DNA of 36,813 nucleotides from the NCBI GenBank assembly GCA_964606085.1, contig CAZSFD010000053.1, positions 1 to 36,813 on the forward strand, given 5' to 3'. The notes under the pieces were generated by a model. That model was not told where the DNA came from and searched no databases. It saw only the letters and a list, made by a program, of their open reading frames with translations. The stretch comes from CAIQJJ01 sp964606085. Lineage in GTDB: Bacteria > Chloroflexota > Anaerolineae > Anaerolineales > UBA4823. Each line of letters begins with the position of its first letter. Positions within the stretch are counted from its first letter, which is position 1. Shown piece by piece: positions 22,266-31,471 of this stretch. The position numbers and the translations under genes were made by a program.

Positions 22266-23519
22266 ATGTGGATTTCTCTCCAAAATTGGTTGAAAACGTT
22301 GGTCGAACGGGGGTTTTTCTATTTGTTCACCGCCAACATCTGGTCACAAGTGATCGGTTTCAGCACCTCGCTGGCGGTGGCGCGCCTGATTTCTCCGGCT
22401 GAGTTGGCCGATGCCAAAATTTTACAGTCGGTGGTGATCGTCTTCCTGGTGTTGGGCGGGGCCGGCTTCAACGCCGCGGCGCTTAAGTTTTGCGCCGAAA
22501 ACCGCCCCGAGGCCGAACGCCTGGGGTTGCTGGGCTTTTCCTTCCGCTGGGATATGGCGACGACCGCGCTCAGCCTGGCTTTGTTGTTCATCCTGACGAT
22601 TACAGGCGTGGTCGTTTCCACAGCCGATTTGCGCGGCTGGCTGCTGTTGTATGCCGCGGCGATCCCGTTTATCGTGCTGACCGATCTGCTCATTGTGTAT
22701 CTTCAGGCCACCGGCGAGATTCGCAGTATGTCGGCGGTGCAGGCGGTCAACCGGGTGATCACCTTTGCGGCGATTGTCGCTGGCACGTGGTTTGGGGGGC
22801 TGGGCGGGTTCGTCATTGGCTCGTTCGTGGCCGAGGTGCTGAGCGTGGCGTACCCTTTGTGGAAGGTGGGCGGGCGGTTTTTTCGCTCCCGGCCTGTGCA
22901 GTTGCCCGTGGGCTTTTATGCGCTGGCGGGGTTCAGCCTGCTGACCAATGCGGCCCTCATCTTGGGGCAATATGGCGATATGTTCATCCTCGATCACTTT
23001 GTCGCTGACCGGGCGGCCATCGGGCATTATGCGCTGGCAACCTACTTTGCTTTGGCGGCCATGCAAATCACCACCACCTTGCAGGCCATCCTGATCCCCG
23101 CCTTCAGCCGCAACGCCCATGACCGGGCCTGGGTGCAGCACAACCTGCTGCAAAACCAACTCTTTTTGAGTGCGGCCAGCATCTTTGTGGCGGTTGGTGT
23201 GTGGCTGGCGGCGTGGGTGATTGTGCAGTTCTTGTATGGGCCAGCCTATGCGCCAACCATGAACTATCTGGCTGTGCTATTGCTGCGCTACATCATCTTT
23301 TCGGCGGGGGCGGTGATGATCGCCGCTTATAACGGGCTGGGGCGGGTTTCATGGAACCTGGTGGCGGTGGGCATCGCGACGCCCGTTGGCTTGCTGCTGT
23401 CGTATGGGCTGCAAAAGGATTTTGGCGTGCTGGGTGTGGCCTGGGCGCAGGTGGGCGCGGCGGTCATTTTGCTGATCATCTTATGGGCCTGGCAGTCTGT
23501 GTTAAAATTTCGCCCATGA
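22266..23519 (+). CDS. polysaccharide flippase, Wzx-like
   Basis: The 417-residue protein has about twelve hydrophobic segments and starts in the style of oligosaccharide flippases (amphipathic start, then F-L-F-T-A-N-I-W-S-Q-V-I-G-F). It would move undecaprenyl-linked repeat units across the membrane. ATG 22266 puts the amphipathic helix at the start. An upstream ATG at 22191 would overlap the pcm start region and has no support. It opens the + arm of the locus and overlaps the next gene through ATGA. Confidence 0.85.
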   Translation: MWISLQNWLKTLVERGFFYLFTANIWSQVIGFSTSLAVARLISPAELADAKILQSVVIVFLVLGGAGFNAAALKFCAENRPEAERLGLLGFSFRWDMATTALSLALLFILTITGVVVSTADLRGWLLLYAAAIPFIVLTDLLIVYLQATGEIRSMSAVQAVNRVITFAAIVAGTWFGGLGGFVIGSFVAEVLSVAYPLWKVGGRFFRSRPVQLPVGFYALAGFSLLTNAALILGQYGDMFILDHFVADRAAIGHYALATYFALAAMQITTTLQAILIPAFSRNAHDRAWVQHNLLQNQLFLSAASIFVAVGVWLAAWVIVQFLYGPAYAPTMNYLAVLLLRYIIFSAGAVMIAAYNGLGRVSWNLVAVGIATPVGLLLSYGLQKDFGVLGVAWAQVGAAVILLIILWAWQSVLKFRP

Positions 23520-24877
23520 CGATTCCAGAACAGCACAGGTTGACAGGGGGTTGGCGAAAGATCATTCTGGTCTGCCTGGCCCTGGGCTGGCTGACCCTGC
23601 CGTTCAGCCAGTTGCGCTGGCTGCCCGACCTGGGAACGACCCGGCCTTTGTGTGTCTTCTTTTTTGCTGCTGCGATTTTTCTACAATATACCTTCGACCT
23701 GCATAACGGCCCACGCACCTGGAAACGGCTGCTGGGCTGGGACTTTATCCAGACACACCTGATTCACGGGCCGGGCGGGGCGTTTTTGCGCTGGTGGCTG
23801 TTGTTGTGCGCTCTGGGCGTGGCTTCGGCAGCCATCACGCCTTTCTATGGCAGCCCTTTCCAGGCGTTGAGCCGCTTGCTGGGCTATCTGATCATCCTGG
23901 TCTACCTGTACAGCGCCCTGCTCTCACTCGAACTGGCCGGCGCGGCCCGCATTGCGACGTGGATTCACGCCGGGTATGTGCCGGTGTTGATCTATGCCGG
24001 GGTCGAGGCGCTTGCGCAACGGCAGGTGGCCTGGGCGGCTGCGCTGGTTGCCGCCGTGCGCCAGGCGATCATCGTCCCTTTCAACCCACAAGACCGCATG
24101 GCCTGGTTCTGCACCGAACCATCATTTGTGGCCTTTCAGGTGATTTTGCTGCTGGCCACCCTGCCGTTCTTGAGGCAGCGCTGGCTGCGGGCTACCAGCC
24201 TGGCGCTGATTGGGTTGGCGGCCTGGTTTACGCAAAGCGGCATGGTGTGGATGCTGTTGGCATGTTACCTGGCGGGGCTGGTTTTCTTCTCTTTGACGCA
24301 CAAGACGCGTCTCTGGCTGACCGCTTCGTCTGGCGGGGCGGCGGGGGTGTTGACACTTGGCTATCTGCTCAGCCCGGCGCTGCAAAGCCGCCTGGCCGAG
24401 GGCTGGGTCTGGCTGCTGGCCCACAACCTGCGCCTGCACAATATGAACATCTCGGTGCAGATACGCCTGAATTACATCTTCAATTTGTTTTACACCCTGC
24501 TCGATACCTACGGCTTGGGCCTGGGTATCGGTCAATATGGCCTTTTTTGGAAAGAGATTTACCAGCGCCATATTGATTACCGGGCATTCGACCCCACCGG
24601 TGAGGTGGCCGCAGCGCTGGCCTCCGATGGTTACATGCGGCCCTGGTCGGTGATTTTGGGGGTGGGGGTAGATTTGAGCGTGATCGGCCTGGGCATTTTT
24701 GCCCTGATGCTGGTGCAACTCTGGCGGTATCTGCCAAAGGCGCACGCCCGCGGCATTTTCGTGGCCAGCCTGGCCGGCATCGCCGGGGCGTACCCCATTG
24801 TGATGCCGCATATCTGGCTGGCGCTGGCCCTGTTGGGGGGTGTGGGCGCGTTGGCTGCCCAGGCGAAAACCGAATGA
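23516..24877 (+). CDS. O-antigen polymerase-like membrane protein (Wzy type)
   Basis: The 453-residue polytopic protein has about ten to eleven hydrophobic segments and a large external loop region after residue 290, as in Wzy polymerases and O-antigen ligases. The region near 330-345, Y-G-L-G-L-G-I-G-Q-Y, matches the glycine-rich G-x-G-x-G motif next to that loop in the family. Its ATG overlaps the flippase stop. Sequence conservation in Wzy proteins is low, so the call rests on topology, this motif and context. Confidence 0.7.
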   Translation: MTIPEQHRLTGGWRKIILVCLALGWLTLPFSQLRWLPDLGTTRPLCVFFFAAAIFLQYTFDLHNGPRTWKRLLGWDFIQTHLIHGPGGAFLRWWLLLCALGVASAAITPFYGSPFQALSRLLGYLIILVYLYSALLSLELAGAARIATWIHAGYVPVLIYAGVEALAQRQVAWAAALVAAVRQAIIVPFNPQDRMAWFCTEPSFVAFQVILLLATLPFLRQRWLRATSLALIGLAAWFTQSGMVWMLLACYLAGLVFFSLTHKTRLWLTASSGGAAGVLTLGYLLSPALQSRLAEGWVWLLAHNLRLHNMNISVQIRLNYIFNLFYTLLDTYGLGLGIGQYGLFWKEIYQRHIDYRAFDPTGEVAAALASDGYMRPWSVILGVGVDLSVIGLGIFALMLVQLWRYLPKAHARGIFVASLAGIAGAYPIVMPHIWLALALLGGVGALAAQAKTE

Positions 24878-26010
24878 ACCAACCCATCCTGCACATCACC
24901 GAAGATCATTCGCCGCGCAATACAGGCATTACCACCTTGCTCGAATCGCTGACGCGTGCGCTGCGGCCCTTCGCGCCACAGGCCATTGTCGCAACCGGGC
25001 CGCCCGCGGTGACGGTGGGCGAAGGCGTGCAACTGACCGCCCTGCCGAGTGAAGGGCGGCGCAACCCCTGGCAGGTGGGCGGCGGCGCACGGGCGGTTTT
25101 GCCGCAGGCGGTTGGCGCGGCGAGCGTGATCCATTTGCACGGCTTATGGATGTGGATTCAATGGGCGGCGGCGCGCCAGGCGCAGCGCGCTGGCGTGCCG
25201 TTTGTGGTTTCGCCGCATGGCATGTTGCAGAACTGGATGTGGCAGCGTCAGCGTTGGCCGCACCGCCTGAAGAAGTGGTTGTATTGGCGCGGCGTGGCGT
25301 ATCCGGCTTTTCGCCATGCCCGTGCCATTCACGCCCTCTCGCCCCAAGAAGCCAGCGAGGCCGCCCCCTACTTCCCCGGCCAGGCCATTCACACCCTGCC
25401 CGCCGGAATTGACCTGGCGGCCATAGATAACCTGCTGACCCAGTTGCCTGCCGCGCCGCCCGAACGTTATTTCTTGTTCGTGGGGCGTCTTACCGCCATC
25501 AAAAACGTGGAGGGGCTGCTGCACGCCTTTGCCGCCCTGCCCGATGCCGCTTTCCGGCTCAAAATTGCTGGCCCGCCAGCGGCTCACGAGGCAGCCTATG
25601 CGGCCCAATTGCCCGAACTGGCGCGTTCCCTGGGCATCGCCAACCGGGTGGATTTCCTGGGGGCGGTGGATGGCCTGGACAAATGGCAGCTTTACCGCAA
25701 CGCCTGGGCCTGCTGCCTGCCCAGCCATACCGAAGTGCTGGCGCGTACCAACCTGGAGGCCGCTGCTGCCGCTACGCCGGTGATCACCACCGTCAATACT
25801 GGCCTGATCCCCGAATGGGATCGGCGCGGCGGCCAACTCATCCGCTGCGATCAGGCCGAACTGAACCAGGCCATCCTGTCTGCCAGCCAGTGGAGCGCTG
25901 CCGAACGCCAGCAACGCGGCCAAAACCTGCGCCAATTGATCGAGGCTGAATATAGCTGGCAGGCGCTTGCGCCGCGCTGGCTCGATTTTTACACTTCACT
26001 CGCTTCGTGA
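24874..26010 (+). CDS. glycosyltransferase, GT4 family
   Basis: The 378-residue enzyme has the GT-B two-Rossmann layout. The N-half contains I-H-L-H-G-L-W and V-S-P-H-G-M, and the C-half starts with F-L-F-V-G-R-L-T-A-I-K-N. The E-x7-E pair that binds the nucleotide sugar reads E-V-L-A-R-T-N-L-E. It would add a sugar from a nucleotide donor to the lipid-linked repeat unit at the cytoplasmic face. The sugar is not readable. The start overlaps the polymerase stop (ATGA). Confidence 0.9.
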   Translation: MNQPILHITEDHSPRNTGITTLLESLTRALRPFAPQAIVATGPPAVTVGEGVQLTALPSEGRRNPWQVGGGARAVLPQAVGAASVIHLHGLWMWIQWAAARQAQRAGVPFVVSPHGMLQNWMWQRQRWPHRLKKWLYWRGVAYPAFRHARAIHALSPQEASEAAPYFPGQAIHTLPAGIDLAAIDNLLTQLPAAPPERYFLFVGRLTAIKNVEGLLHAFAALPDAAFRLKIAGPPAAHEAAYAAQLPELARSLGIANRVDFLGAVDGLDKWQLYRNAWACCLPSHTEVLARTNLEAAAAATPVITTVNTGLIPEWDRRGGQLIRCDQAELNQAILSASQWSAAERQQRGQNLRQLIEAEYSWQALAPRWLDFYTSLAS

Positions 26011-26019
26011 TCAATTTCT

Positions 26020-26595
26020 ATGCACACTTCCCCTCCCAACCGCTTTCAAGATTTACGCCAGTTCACCACCCCGGCGCAGTTTCGCGGCCGCCCGGCCTGG
26101 CTGGTGCAGGTGTGGTGGCTGGTGCAGTGGTTTCTCTTTCGGCCATCGCCCCAGGTGCTGTTTGGCTGGCGGCGCTGGCTGCTGCGCTCTTTTGGGGCAA
26201 AAATCGGCCAGGGGGTGCTGATCCGGCCGACGGCGTGGATCACCTACCCCTGGAAAGTGACCATTGACGATTACGCCTGGATCGGCGATGACGTGGTGCT
26301 GTACTCGCTGGGCGAAATTCACATCGGTGCGCACAGCGTTGTTTCGCAGCGGTCGTACCTCTGCACCGGTGGGCATGATTACACCCGGATTGGCTTCGAT
26401 ATCGAGGCCCACCCGATCACCATTGGCGCAGAAGCGTGGCTGGCGACAGACGTTTTCGTCGCGCCAGGCGTGGAGATTGGTGACGGCTGCGTGGTGGGGG
26501 CGCGCAGTTCCGTGTTCGCCAGCCTGCCGCCGGCGATGATCTGCTATGGCAGCCCGGCCAAACCGGTTCGCCCGCGCCCGCCAGCCACCCCATGA
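26020..26595 (+). CDS. WcaF-like hexapeptide-repeat acetyltransferase
   Basis: The 191-residue protein has the left-handed beta-helix pattern of repeated [LIV]-G-x4 units (K-I-G-Q-G-V-L-I, A-W-I-G-D-D-V-V-L, I-H-I-G-A-H-S-V-V). The sequence G-G-H-D-Y holds the likely catalytic His. The N-terminal F-x-W-R-R-W-L-L-R-x-F-G-A-K-I-G region is typical of the WcaF branch that O-acetylates exopolysaccharide sugars. It overlaps the next gene by ATGA. WcaF and WcaI side by side also occur in colanic-acid clusters. Confidence 0.85.
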   Translation: MHTSPPNRFQDLRQFTTPAQFRGRPAWLVQVWWLVQWFLFRPSPQVLFGWRRWLLRSFGAKIGQGVLIRPTAWITYPWKVTIDDYAWIGDDVVLYSLGEIHIGAHSVVSQRSYLCTGGHDYTRIGFDIEAHPITIGAEAWLATDVFVAPGVEIGDGCVVGARSSVFASLPPAMICYGSPAKPVRPRPPATP

Positions 26596-27803
26596 AAATT
26601 TTGATCTACGGCCTCAACTTTGCCCCCGAACTGACCGGCATTGGCAAATATACCGGCGAACTGGCCGCTTACCTGGCCGCACACCAGCAGGATGTGCGCG
26701 TGGTCACGACACCGCCCTATTACCCGCAGTGGCGGGTGGCCGATGGCTACCGCTGGTGGGGCTATCGGCGCGAAGGCTGGCAGGGGGTGGATGTGATGCG
26801 CTGCCCGCTGTGGGTGCCGCGGCGGCCATCGGGGGTGACACGCGTGCTGTACCTGGCGTCGTTTGCCCTATCGAGCCTGCCGGTGATGCTGGCGCAAGCC
26901 CGCTGGCAGCCCGATGTGGTCTTCAACGTGGCCCCGGCCATTGCCAGCACGCCAATCGCCTGGCTGGCGGCGCGCCTGGGCCGCAGCCGCGCCTGGCTGC
27001 ACATTCAAGATTTCGAGTTCGAAGCGGCGCTGCGCCTGAAGATGCTGCCCGGCGGCTTGCAAGGGATTTTTGGCCTGCTCGAAGGGCGTTTGCTGCGCGG
27101 CTTCGCGCGGGTTTCGACCATTTCGCAACGCATGAAAGATCGCCTGCTGCAAAAGGGCGTGCCGCCTGAGAACGTGCGTCTGCTGCCCAACTGGGTGGAT
27201 ACCGACCAGATTTTCCCCCTGCCACCCGCCGCCACTTTGCGCGCCGCCCTGGGTATTGCGCCAGCAACCACGGTGGCGCTCTATGCGGGTAACATGGGCA
27301 AGAAGCAGGGCCTGGAAGTGGTGGTGGAGGCCGCCCGGCAGTTGGCGCATCGCACCGATCTGCTTTTTCTGTTGTGCGGCGCAGGGGCCGCCCGCGCCGA
27401 CCTGGAACAGCAGGCCGCCGGCCTGCGCCAGGTGCGCTTTTTGCCCTTGCAGCCGGTGGAACGCCTCAACGAACTGCTCAACACCGCCGACATTCACTTG
27501 CTGCCGCAGCAGGCCGAGGCCGCCGACCTGGTGATGCCTTCCAAACTGAGCGGAATGCTGGCCAGCGGCAAGGCCGTTATTGCCACCGCCCACCCAGCCA
27601 CCGAATTGGCGCACGTAATCGCCCAGACTGGTCTGCTGACGCCGCCCGGCGAGCCAACCCGCCTGGCGCAGGCCATCGAAACCTTATTGGCCGACGAACC
27701 GCTGCGCCAGCGGTTGGGGCAGCAGGGCCGCCAGTTTGCCCTCGCACACTGGGCCAAAGAAAAGGTACTGGCCGATTTTTTACACGAATTGACTCATCTA
27801 TGA
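26592..27803 (+). CDS. WcaI-like glycosyltransferase
   Basis: The 403-residue GT-B enzyme begins with M-K-I-L-I-Y-G-L-N-F-A-P-E-L-T-G-I-G-K-Y, the hallmark start of the WcaI group of GT4-type transferases. The C-half includes L-Y-A-G-N-M-G-K-K-Q-G and, at the donor site, M-P-S-K-L-S-G-M-L-A-S-G-K-A-V-I. In colanic acid synthesis WcaI is a fucosyltransferase; the sugar here is unknown. The stop overlaps the next ATG. Confidence 0.88.
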   Translation: MKILIYGLNFAPELTGIGKYTGELAAYLAAHQQDVRVVTTPPYYPQWRVADGYRWWGYRREGWQGVDVMRCPLWVPRRPSGVTRVLYLASFALSSLPVMLAQARWQPDVVFNVAPAIASTPIAWLAARLGRSRAWLHIQDFEFEAALRLKMLPGGLQGIFGLLEGRLLRGFARVSTISQRMKDRLLQKGVPPENVRLLPNWVDTDQIFPLPPAATLRAALGIAPATTVALYAGNMGKKQGLEVVVEAARQLAHRTDLLFLLCGAGAARADLEQQAAGLRQVRFLPLQPVERLNELLNTADIHLLPQQAEAADLVMPSKLSGMLASGKAVIATAHPATELAHVIAQTGLLTPPGEPTRLAQAIETLLADEPLRQRLGQQGRQFALAHWAKEKVLADFLHELTHL

Positions 27804-29215
27804 AATTTCGTTCACTGTGGATTATTTTGCTGCTCGTGCTGGGCGATGTGCTCAGCCTGGCCGCCGCCTTCACCCTGTCCACGGCCCTGCGCGGTCTGCT
27901 CATCCCCTGGCTTGGCGGGGTGGTGCGCTGGCACGTCTTTTGGCCGATGTTGCAGCTTAACCTGATTTGCGTGCTGCTGGCCTATGCGCTGAATGGCCTC
28001 TACCCCGGCTTTGGCCGCACCGCCGTGGAAGAGATGCGCCAGGTGTTCCAATCGCTGACGGTGGGCTATGGCGTGTTGGGCCTGGCGCTCTATTTGCAGC
28101 AGGTTGGGCCAGATTTTCCGCGCAGTGTGTTTCTGGTGGGCTGGGGGCTGGCCTTCTTTTTCAATTTGCTGATGCGCTTCGCCATCCGCAACCGGGCTTC
28201 GCTGCTGCGCTGGTGGGGGACGCCCGTGGTGCTGGTGGGACACGGCGAGGGCCTGCGCGATGTGATCATCCGCCTGCGCAATGCCCGCCGCATGGGGCTG
28301 CGCCCGGCGCTGGTGTGGGATACGTCGGCGGCCCAGGGCAGCGCCGTCTTGATGGGCATCCCGGTGGTCGGTGCGGCGGCGGAGGTGGAAAAGCGCCTGG
28401 CAGCCGAGAAGATCAGCTACGCCATGCTGCTCGAACCGCCCAACCAGCCGCGGGCGGCCATTCAGGAGCGGCTGCGCTGGTTGAGCGAACGCTTCCCCAC
28501 CGTGCTGGTGGTGCTGGCCGATTCGCCGCTCGGCTCGCTGTGGGTGCGCACGGTAGACCTGGAAGGCCGCCTGGCGATTCAAACCCAATATAACCTGCTC
28601 GACCGCCGGGCAACCTGGGCCAAGCGGGTTTTCGACCTGGCGTTGGGCAGTCTGGCCCTGGGCATCATCTTGCCGATGGGAGTCCTGATCGCCCTGGCGA
28701 TCCGGCTCGATTCGCCCGGGCCGGTTTTCTATGTCAGCCAACGCCTGGGGCGGAACGGGCGGCTGTTTCGCTATCTCAAATTCCGCACCATGTACCCCGA
28801 TGCCGAGCAGCGCCTGGCCGAACTGATGGCGGCGGATGAACCGTTGCGCCGCGAATATGAGACCTTCCACAAGCTGGCCCGCGACCCACGCGTGACGCGC
28901 CTGGGCCGTTTCTTGCGCAAATTCAGCCTGGATGAACTGCCGCAATTGTGGCATATCCTCACCGGCGAGATGAGCCTGGTTGGCCCGCGCGCCTACCTGC
29001 CGGGCGAACAGGCGCAAATGGGCGAACACGGCGAACTGATCTTGCGTGTGCAGCCGGGCCTCACCGGCTGGTGGCAGGTGATGGGCCGCCACGAAACCAC
29101 GTTTCAACATCGGTTAGAATTGGACGAGTATTACCTGAGCAATTGGTCGCTCTGGCTGGATGTATACATTGTCTTCAAGACGGTGTGGGTGTTGGTGAGC
29201 GGGCGGGGCGCGTGA
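27800..29215 (+). CDS. WbaP-like undecaprenyl-phosphate sugar-1-phosphate transferase
   Basis: This is the initiating enzyme: it moves a sugar-1-phosphate from a nucleotide sugar to undecaprenyl phosphate. The 471-residue protein has several N-terminal helices (to about 125) and a Rossmann-like middle domain (V-V-L-V-G-H-G-E-G). The catalytic phosphoglycosyl transferase part begins at K-R-V-F-D-L (275-280). The helix-break with S-P-G-P, the K-F-R-T-M motif (327-331), the D378-E379 catalytic pair in S-L-D-E-L-P-Q and G-P-R-A all fit. The proline usual after G-P-R is alanine here. ATG 27800 overlaps the previous stop. Confidence 0.92.
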   Translation: MKFRSLWIILLLVLGDVLSLAAAFTLSTALRGLLIPWLGGVVRWHVFWPMLQLNLICVLLAYALNGLYPGFGRTAVEEMRQVFQSLTVGYGVLGLALYLQQVGPDFPRSVFLVGWGLAFFFNLLMRFAIRNRASLLRWWGTPVVLVGHGEGLRDVIIRLRNARRMGLRPALVWDTSAAQGSAVLMGIPVVGAAAEVEKRLAAEKISYAMLLEPPNQPRAAIQERLRWLSERFPTVLVVLADSPLGSLWVRTVDLEGRLAIQTQYNLLDRRATWAKRVFDLALGSLALGIILPMGVLIALAIRLDSPGPVFYVSQRLGRNGRLFRYLKFRTMYPDAEQRLAELMAADEPLRREYETFHKLARDPRVTRLGRFLRKFSLDELPQLWHILTGEMSLVGPRAYLPGEQAQMGEHGELILRVQPGLTGWWQVMGRHETTFQHRLELDEYYLSNWSLWLDVYIVFKTVWVLVSGRGA

Positions 29216-29225
29216 GAGGTGTTGG

Positions 29226-29840
29226 ATGAATGATGTGGATTTGAGCGATTATGGCCGCAAAACGTTGCGGCGCTGGTGGTGGCTGGCCCTGGCGGTGGTG
29301 TTGGGCGGCGGCGTGGGCTTTGCGCTGTTCCAGGCGCTCCCGCCGGTCTACGAGGCGCGTGCCAGCATTTACGTCACCATCGACTCGACGCGCATGCCCG
29401 AACTGCCCCTGGATCGCTACCAATACGACGAAGACATTGCCCTGGCAGCCACCGAGGCGGCCTTGCGCGCATCGAACGTGATCGAAGCAACCGTGCAGCA
29501 AGCCGTGGCGGCGGGCATCAGCCTGGACACCCAGACCTTTTTGCGCAGCATGGTGATCGAACGCCGCCACGCTTTTTGGGATGCCGGCTTTCGACATGCC
29601 GACCCGGCCGTGGCGCAGCAAGTGGCTACGCTGTGGCTCGAAACCGCCTACGCTCAATTGTTGCAGTGGCAGCAGGATGGCACGATTGCCAGTTATGTGC
29701 TGTTCACGCCACCCCAGGCCGCCGCTCTGCCCGAAGCACCCGTGCGCGGCGGGCGCGGTCAACTGCTGCTGGCCGGGGCGGCGGCAGGCTTCTTGATCGG
29801 CCTGCTGCTGATCGCCATTGTGCCAGCCCGCCAGCCATGA
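29226..29840 (+). CDS. Wzz-like chain-length determinant
   Basis: The 204-residue protein has a helix near residues 17-38 and another near 180-198, with an extracytoplasmic part between, the layout of Wzz/polysaccharide co-polymerases that set chain length. After the first helix comes P-P-V-Y-E-A-R-A-S-I-Y-V, close to the family's usual Y-x-A-x-A. It is short: there is no tyrosine-kinase domain and only a modest coiled part. GAGAGG lies 7 bases before the ATG. The stop overlaps the next ATG. Confidence 0.75.
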   Translation: MNDVDLSDYGRKTLRRWWWLALAVVLGGGVGFALFQALPPVYEARASIYVTIDSTRMPELPLDRYQYDEDIALAATEAALRASNVIEATVQQAVAAGISLDTQTFLRSMVIERRHAFWDAGFRHADPAVAQQVATLWLETAYAQLLQWQQDGTIASYVLFTPPQAAALPEAPVRGGRGQLLLAGAAAGFLIGLLLIAIVPARQP

Positions 29841-31471
29841 AAACGCGTTGGATCAACCTTTGGCACACGCTGGCAGCGCAGCCGCGCCTGGCGCAGGGCT
29901 GGGATGGGCTGCTGGCGGCGTTGTGGGCGGCGGCGCTCATCGGGCTGCCGCTGACCAGTTTTCCGTTTTTTGTCGAGCGCATGGGGGCCATCGTAGCGCC
30001 TTTTTCGGCGCTGCCGATTGGGGCTTTGCTGGTGTTGGCGGTGCTGCCCGGTATCTTCAGGCAGCGCCGCCTGCCGCGTGAGACGCTGCCGCTGGTCTTA
30101 TTTGCCTGGGTGGCGCTGCTGGCAGCGGCGCAGGCGTTTTTCCTCGATTTGCCCACCTTCAAAGAGAAGACCATTTTCGGCCAGGAAGTGCGGGCGCTGC
30201 TGACCCTGGCGATTGGCGTGGCGTTTTACCTGACGGCTTCGTCTTTTCCCAATTCGCCCGCACGCTTGCGCCGTACCCTGCAATGGATTCATGCCGGCGG
30301 CCTGTTCATGCTGCTGTATACCAGCGTGCAGGTCTTTTACCTGTTCCAGGCCGACGATTACCCGGCCTGGTGGTACAGCCTGCAAGATTGGCTGGCGGTC
30401 AAGCCGCCGTTTTTTGCGGCGCGTGGGGCACGCGTCAGCGCGTTGGCGTATGAGGCCTCGTGGTTTGCCCATCAGATGGTCATCCTCTACCTGCCGCTGT
30501 GGTTGGCCGCCACGCTCGAAAGGACTTCGGTTTTTTCGCTGCGCCTGTTGAAGTTCTTGACTCTCGAAAACCTGTTGGCCGTGGTGGGGTTGGCCTTTTT
30601 CTTTTTGAGTTCGCCGCGCATCGGGCTGTTGTCGCTGCTGCTGATCTTTGGATATATCTTTGGCTGGATCAACTGGGTGATCTATCGCGCGGCCATGCGC
30701 CGGTTGCAACAGTGGCTGCCGCAAAACCGCCTGGCGCGGCCAATCAACGTGGCTTTGGCACTGCTGCTGCTGGCCGCTTTCGTGGGGCTATATGCCGGGC
30801 TGGCCGGCGGGGTGATCCGCCTGGGCAGCGAGCGCGATCATCGCTTCGCGGCGTTGGTGCAGTCGCCGCCCAGCGCGCAAGAAATTCAACGCCTGTTAAC
30901 GCTGGACGAAAACACGCTGATGTATGTGGGTCTGCGTTTGCAATTTATGGAGCGCACGGTCTATTGGCTGAACGGCCTGCACGTCTTCGAGCGTCACCCC
31001 TGGTTGGGCGTGGGGCCGGGCAATGCCGGGTTCTACTTCAAGGATTTGATCCCCTGGATCGGCTGGACATCGTTTGAGATTCGCGAGGTGATCTACCGCC
31101 TGCCGCATTTGCCCAATATCAAAAACTTTTGGATTCGGCTGTTGGCCGAGACGGGGCTGATCGGCTTTGGCGTGTTTGGTAGCTGGTTGTTCGTGTTGGC
31201 GCAGGCGGCGCGGCGGGCTTATCGCAGCAGCCAGCCGGCCATTCGCCTGACGGGCCTGATGGGGGTGTTGATGCTGCTGGCGTTCGTGGGTGAGGGGTTC
31301 AGCATCGACTCGTTTGCCATGCCCTATTTTTGGCTGGCGGCGGGGCTGGTGGTGGCCGCAGTGCGCCAGGCCCAGGCTGTCTCAACGCACGGAACGCCTG
31401 GGACCGGCGTATTTGTCGCGGCGCACGAAGTTGATCAGCAGCGCCAGGCCGAGTTTGATCACAATCAGTAG
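29837..31471 (+). CDS. second O-antigen polymerase/ligase-like protein
   Basis: The 544-residue polytopic protein carries H-P-W-L-G-V-G-P-G-N at 387-396, the conserved loop motif of the Wzy/WaaL family. Two such proteins in one locus suggest one polymerises and the other ligates or makes a second linkage; which does what is not readable. The last 30 codons, which contain G-T-P-G-T-G and a Gln/Asp/His-rich end, are antisense to the tail of the converging GT2 gene and follow the last membrane helix. They look like a tail gained by running past an older stop. Confidence 0.8.
   Translation: MKTRWINLWHTLAAQPRLAQGWDGLLAALWAAALIGLPLTSFPFFVERMGAIVAPFSALPIGALLVLAVLPGIFRQRRLPRETLPLVLFAWVALLAAAQAFFLDLPTFKEKTIFGQEVRALLTLAIGVAFYLTASSFPNSPARLRRTLQWIHAGGLFMLLYTSVQVFYLFQADDYPAWWYSLQDWLAVKPPFFAARGARVSALAYEASWFAHQMVILYLPLWLAATLERTSVFSLRLLKFLTLENLLAVVGLAFFFLSSPRIGLLSLLLIFGYIFGWINWVIYRAAMRRLQQWLPQNRLARPINVALALLLLAAFVGLYAGLAGGVIRLGSERDHRFAALVQSPPSAQEIQRLLTLDENTLMYVGLRLQFMERTVYWLNGLHVFERHPWLGVGPGNAGFYFKDLIPWIGWTSFEIREVIYRLPHLPNIKNFWIRLLAETGLIGFGVFGSWLFVLAQAARRAYRSSQPAIRLTGLMGVLMLLAFVGEGFSIDSFAMPYFWLAAGLVVAAVRQAQAVSTHGTPGTGVFVAAHEVDQQRQAEFDHNQ

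Noticed and set aside
27812..29110. 432-codon - strand frame opposite the WbaP-like gene
   Set aside because: It is a shadow frame: low-complexity His/Gln/Ala content, no motif, and the + strand encodes an unmistakable phosphoglycosyl transferase.
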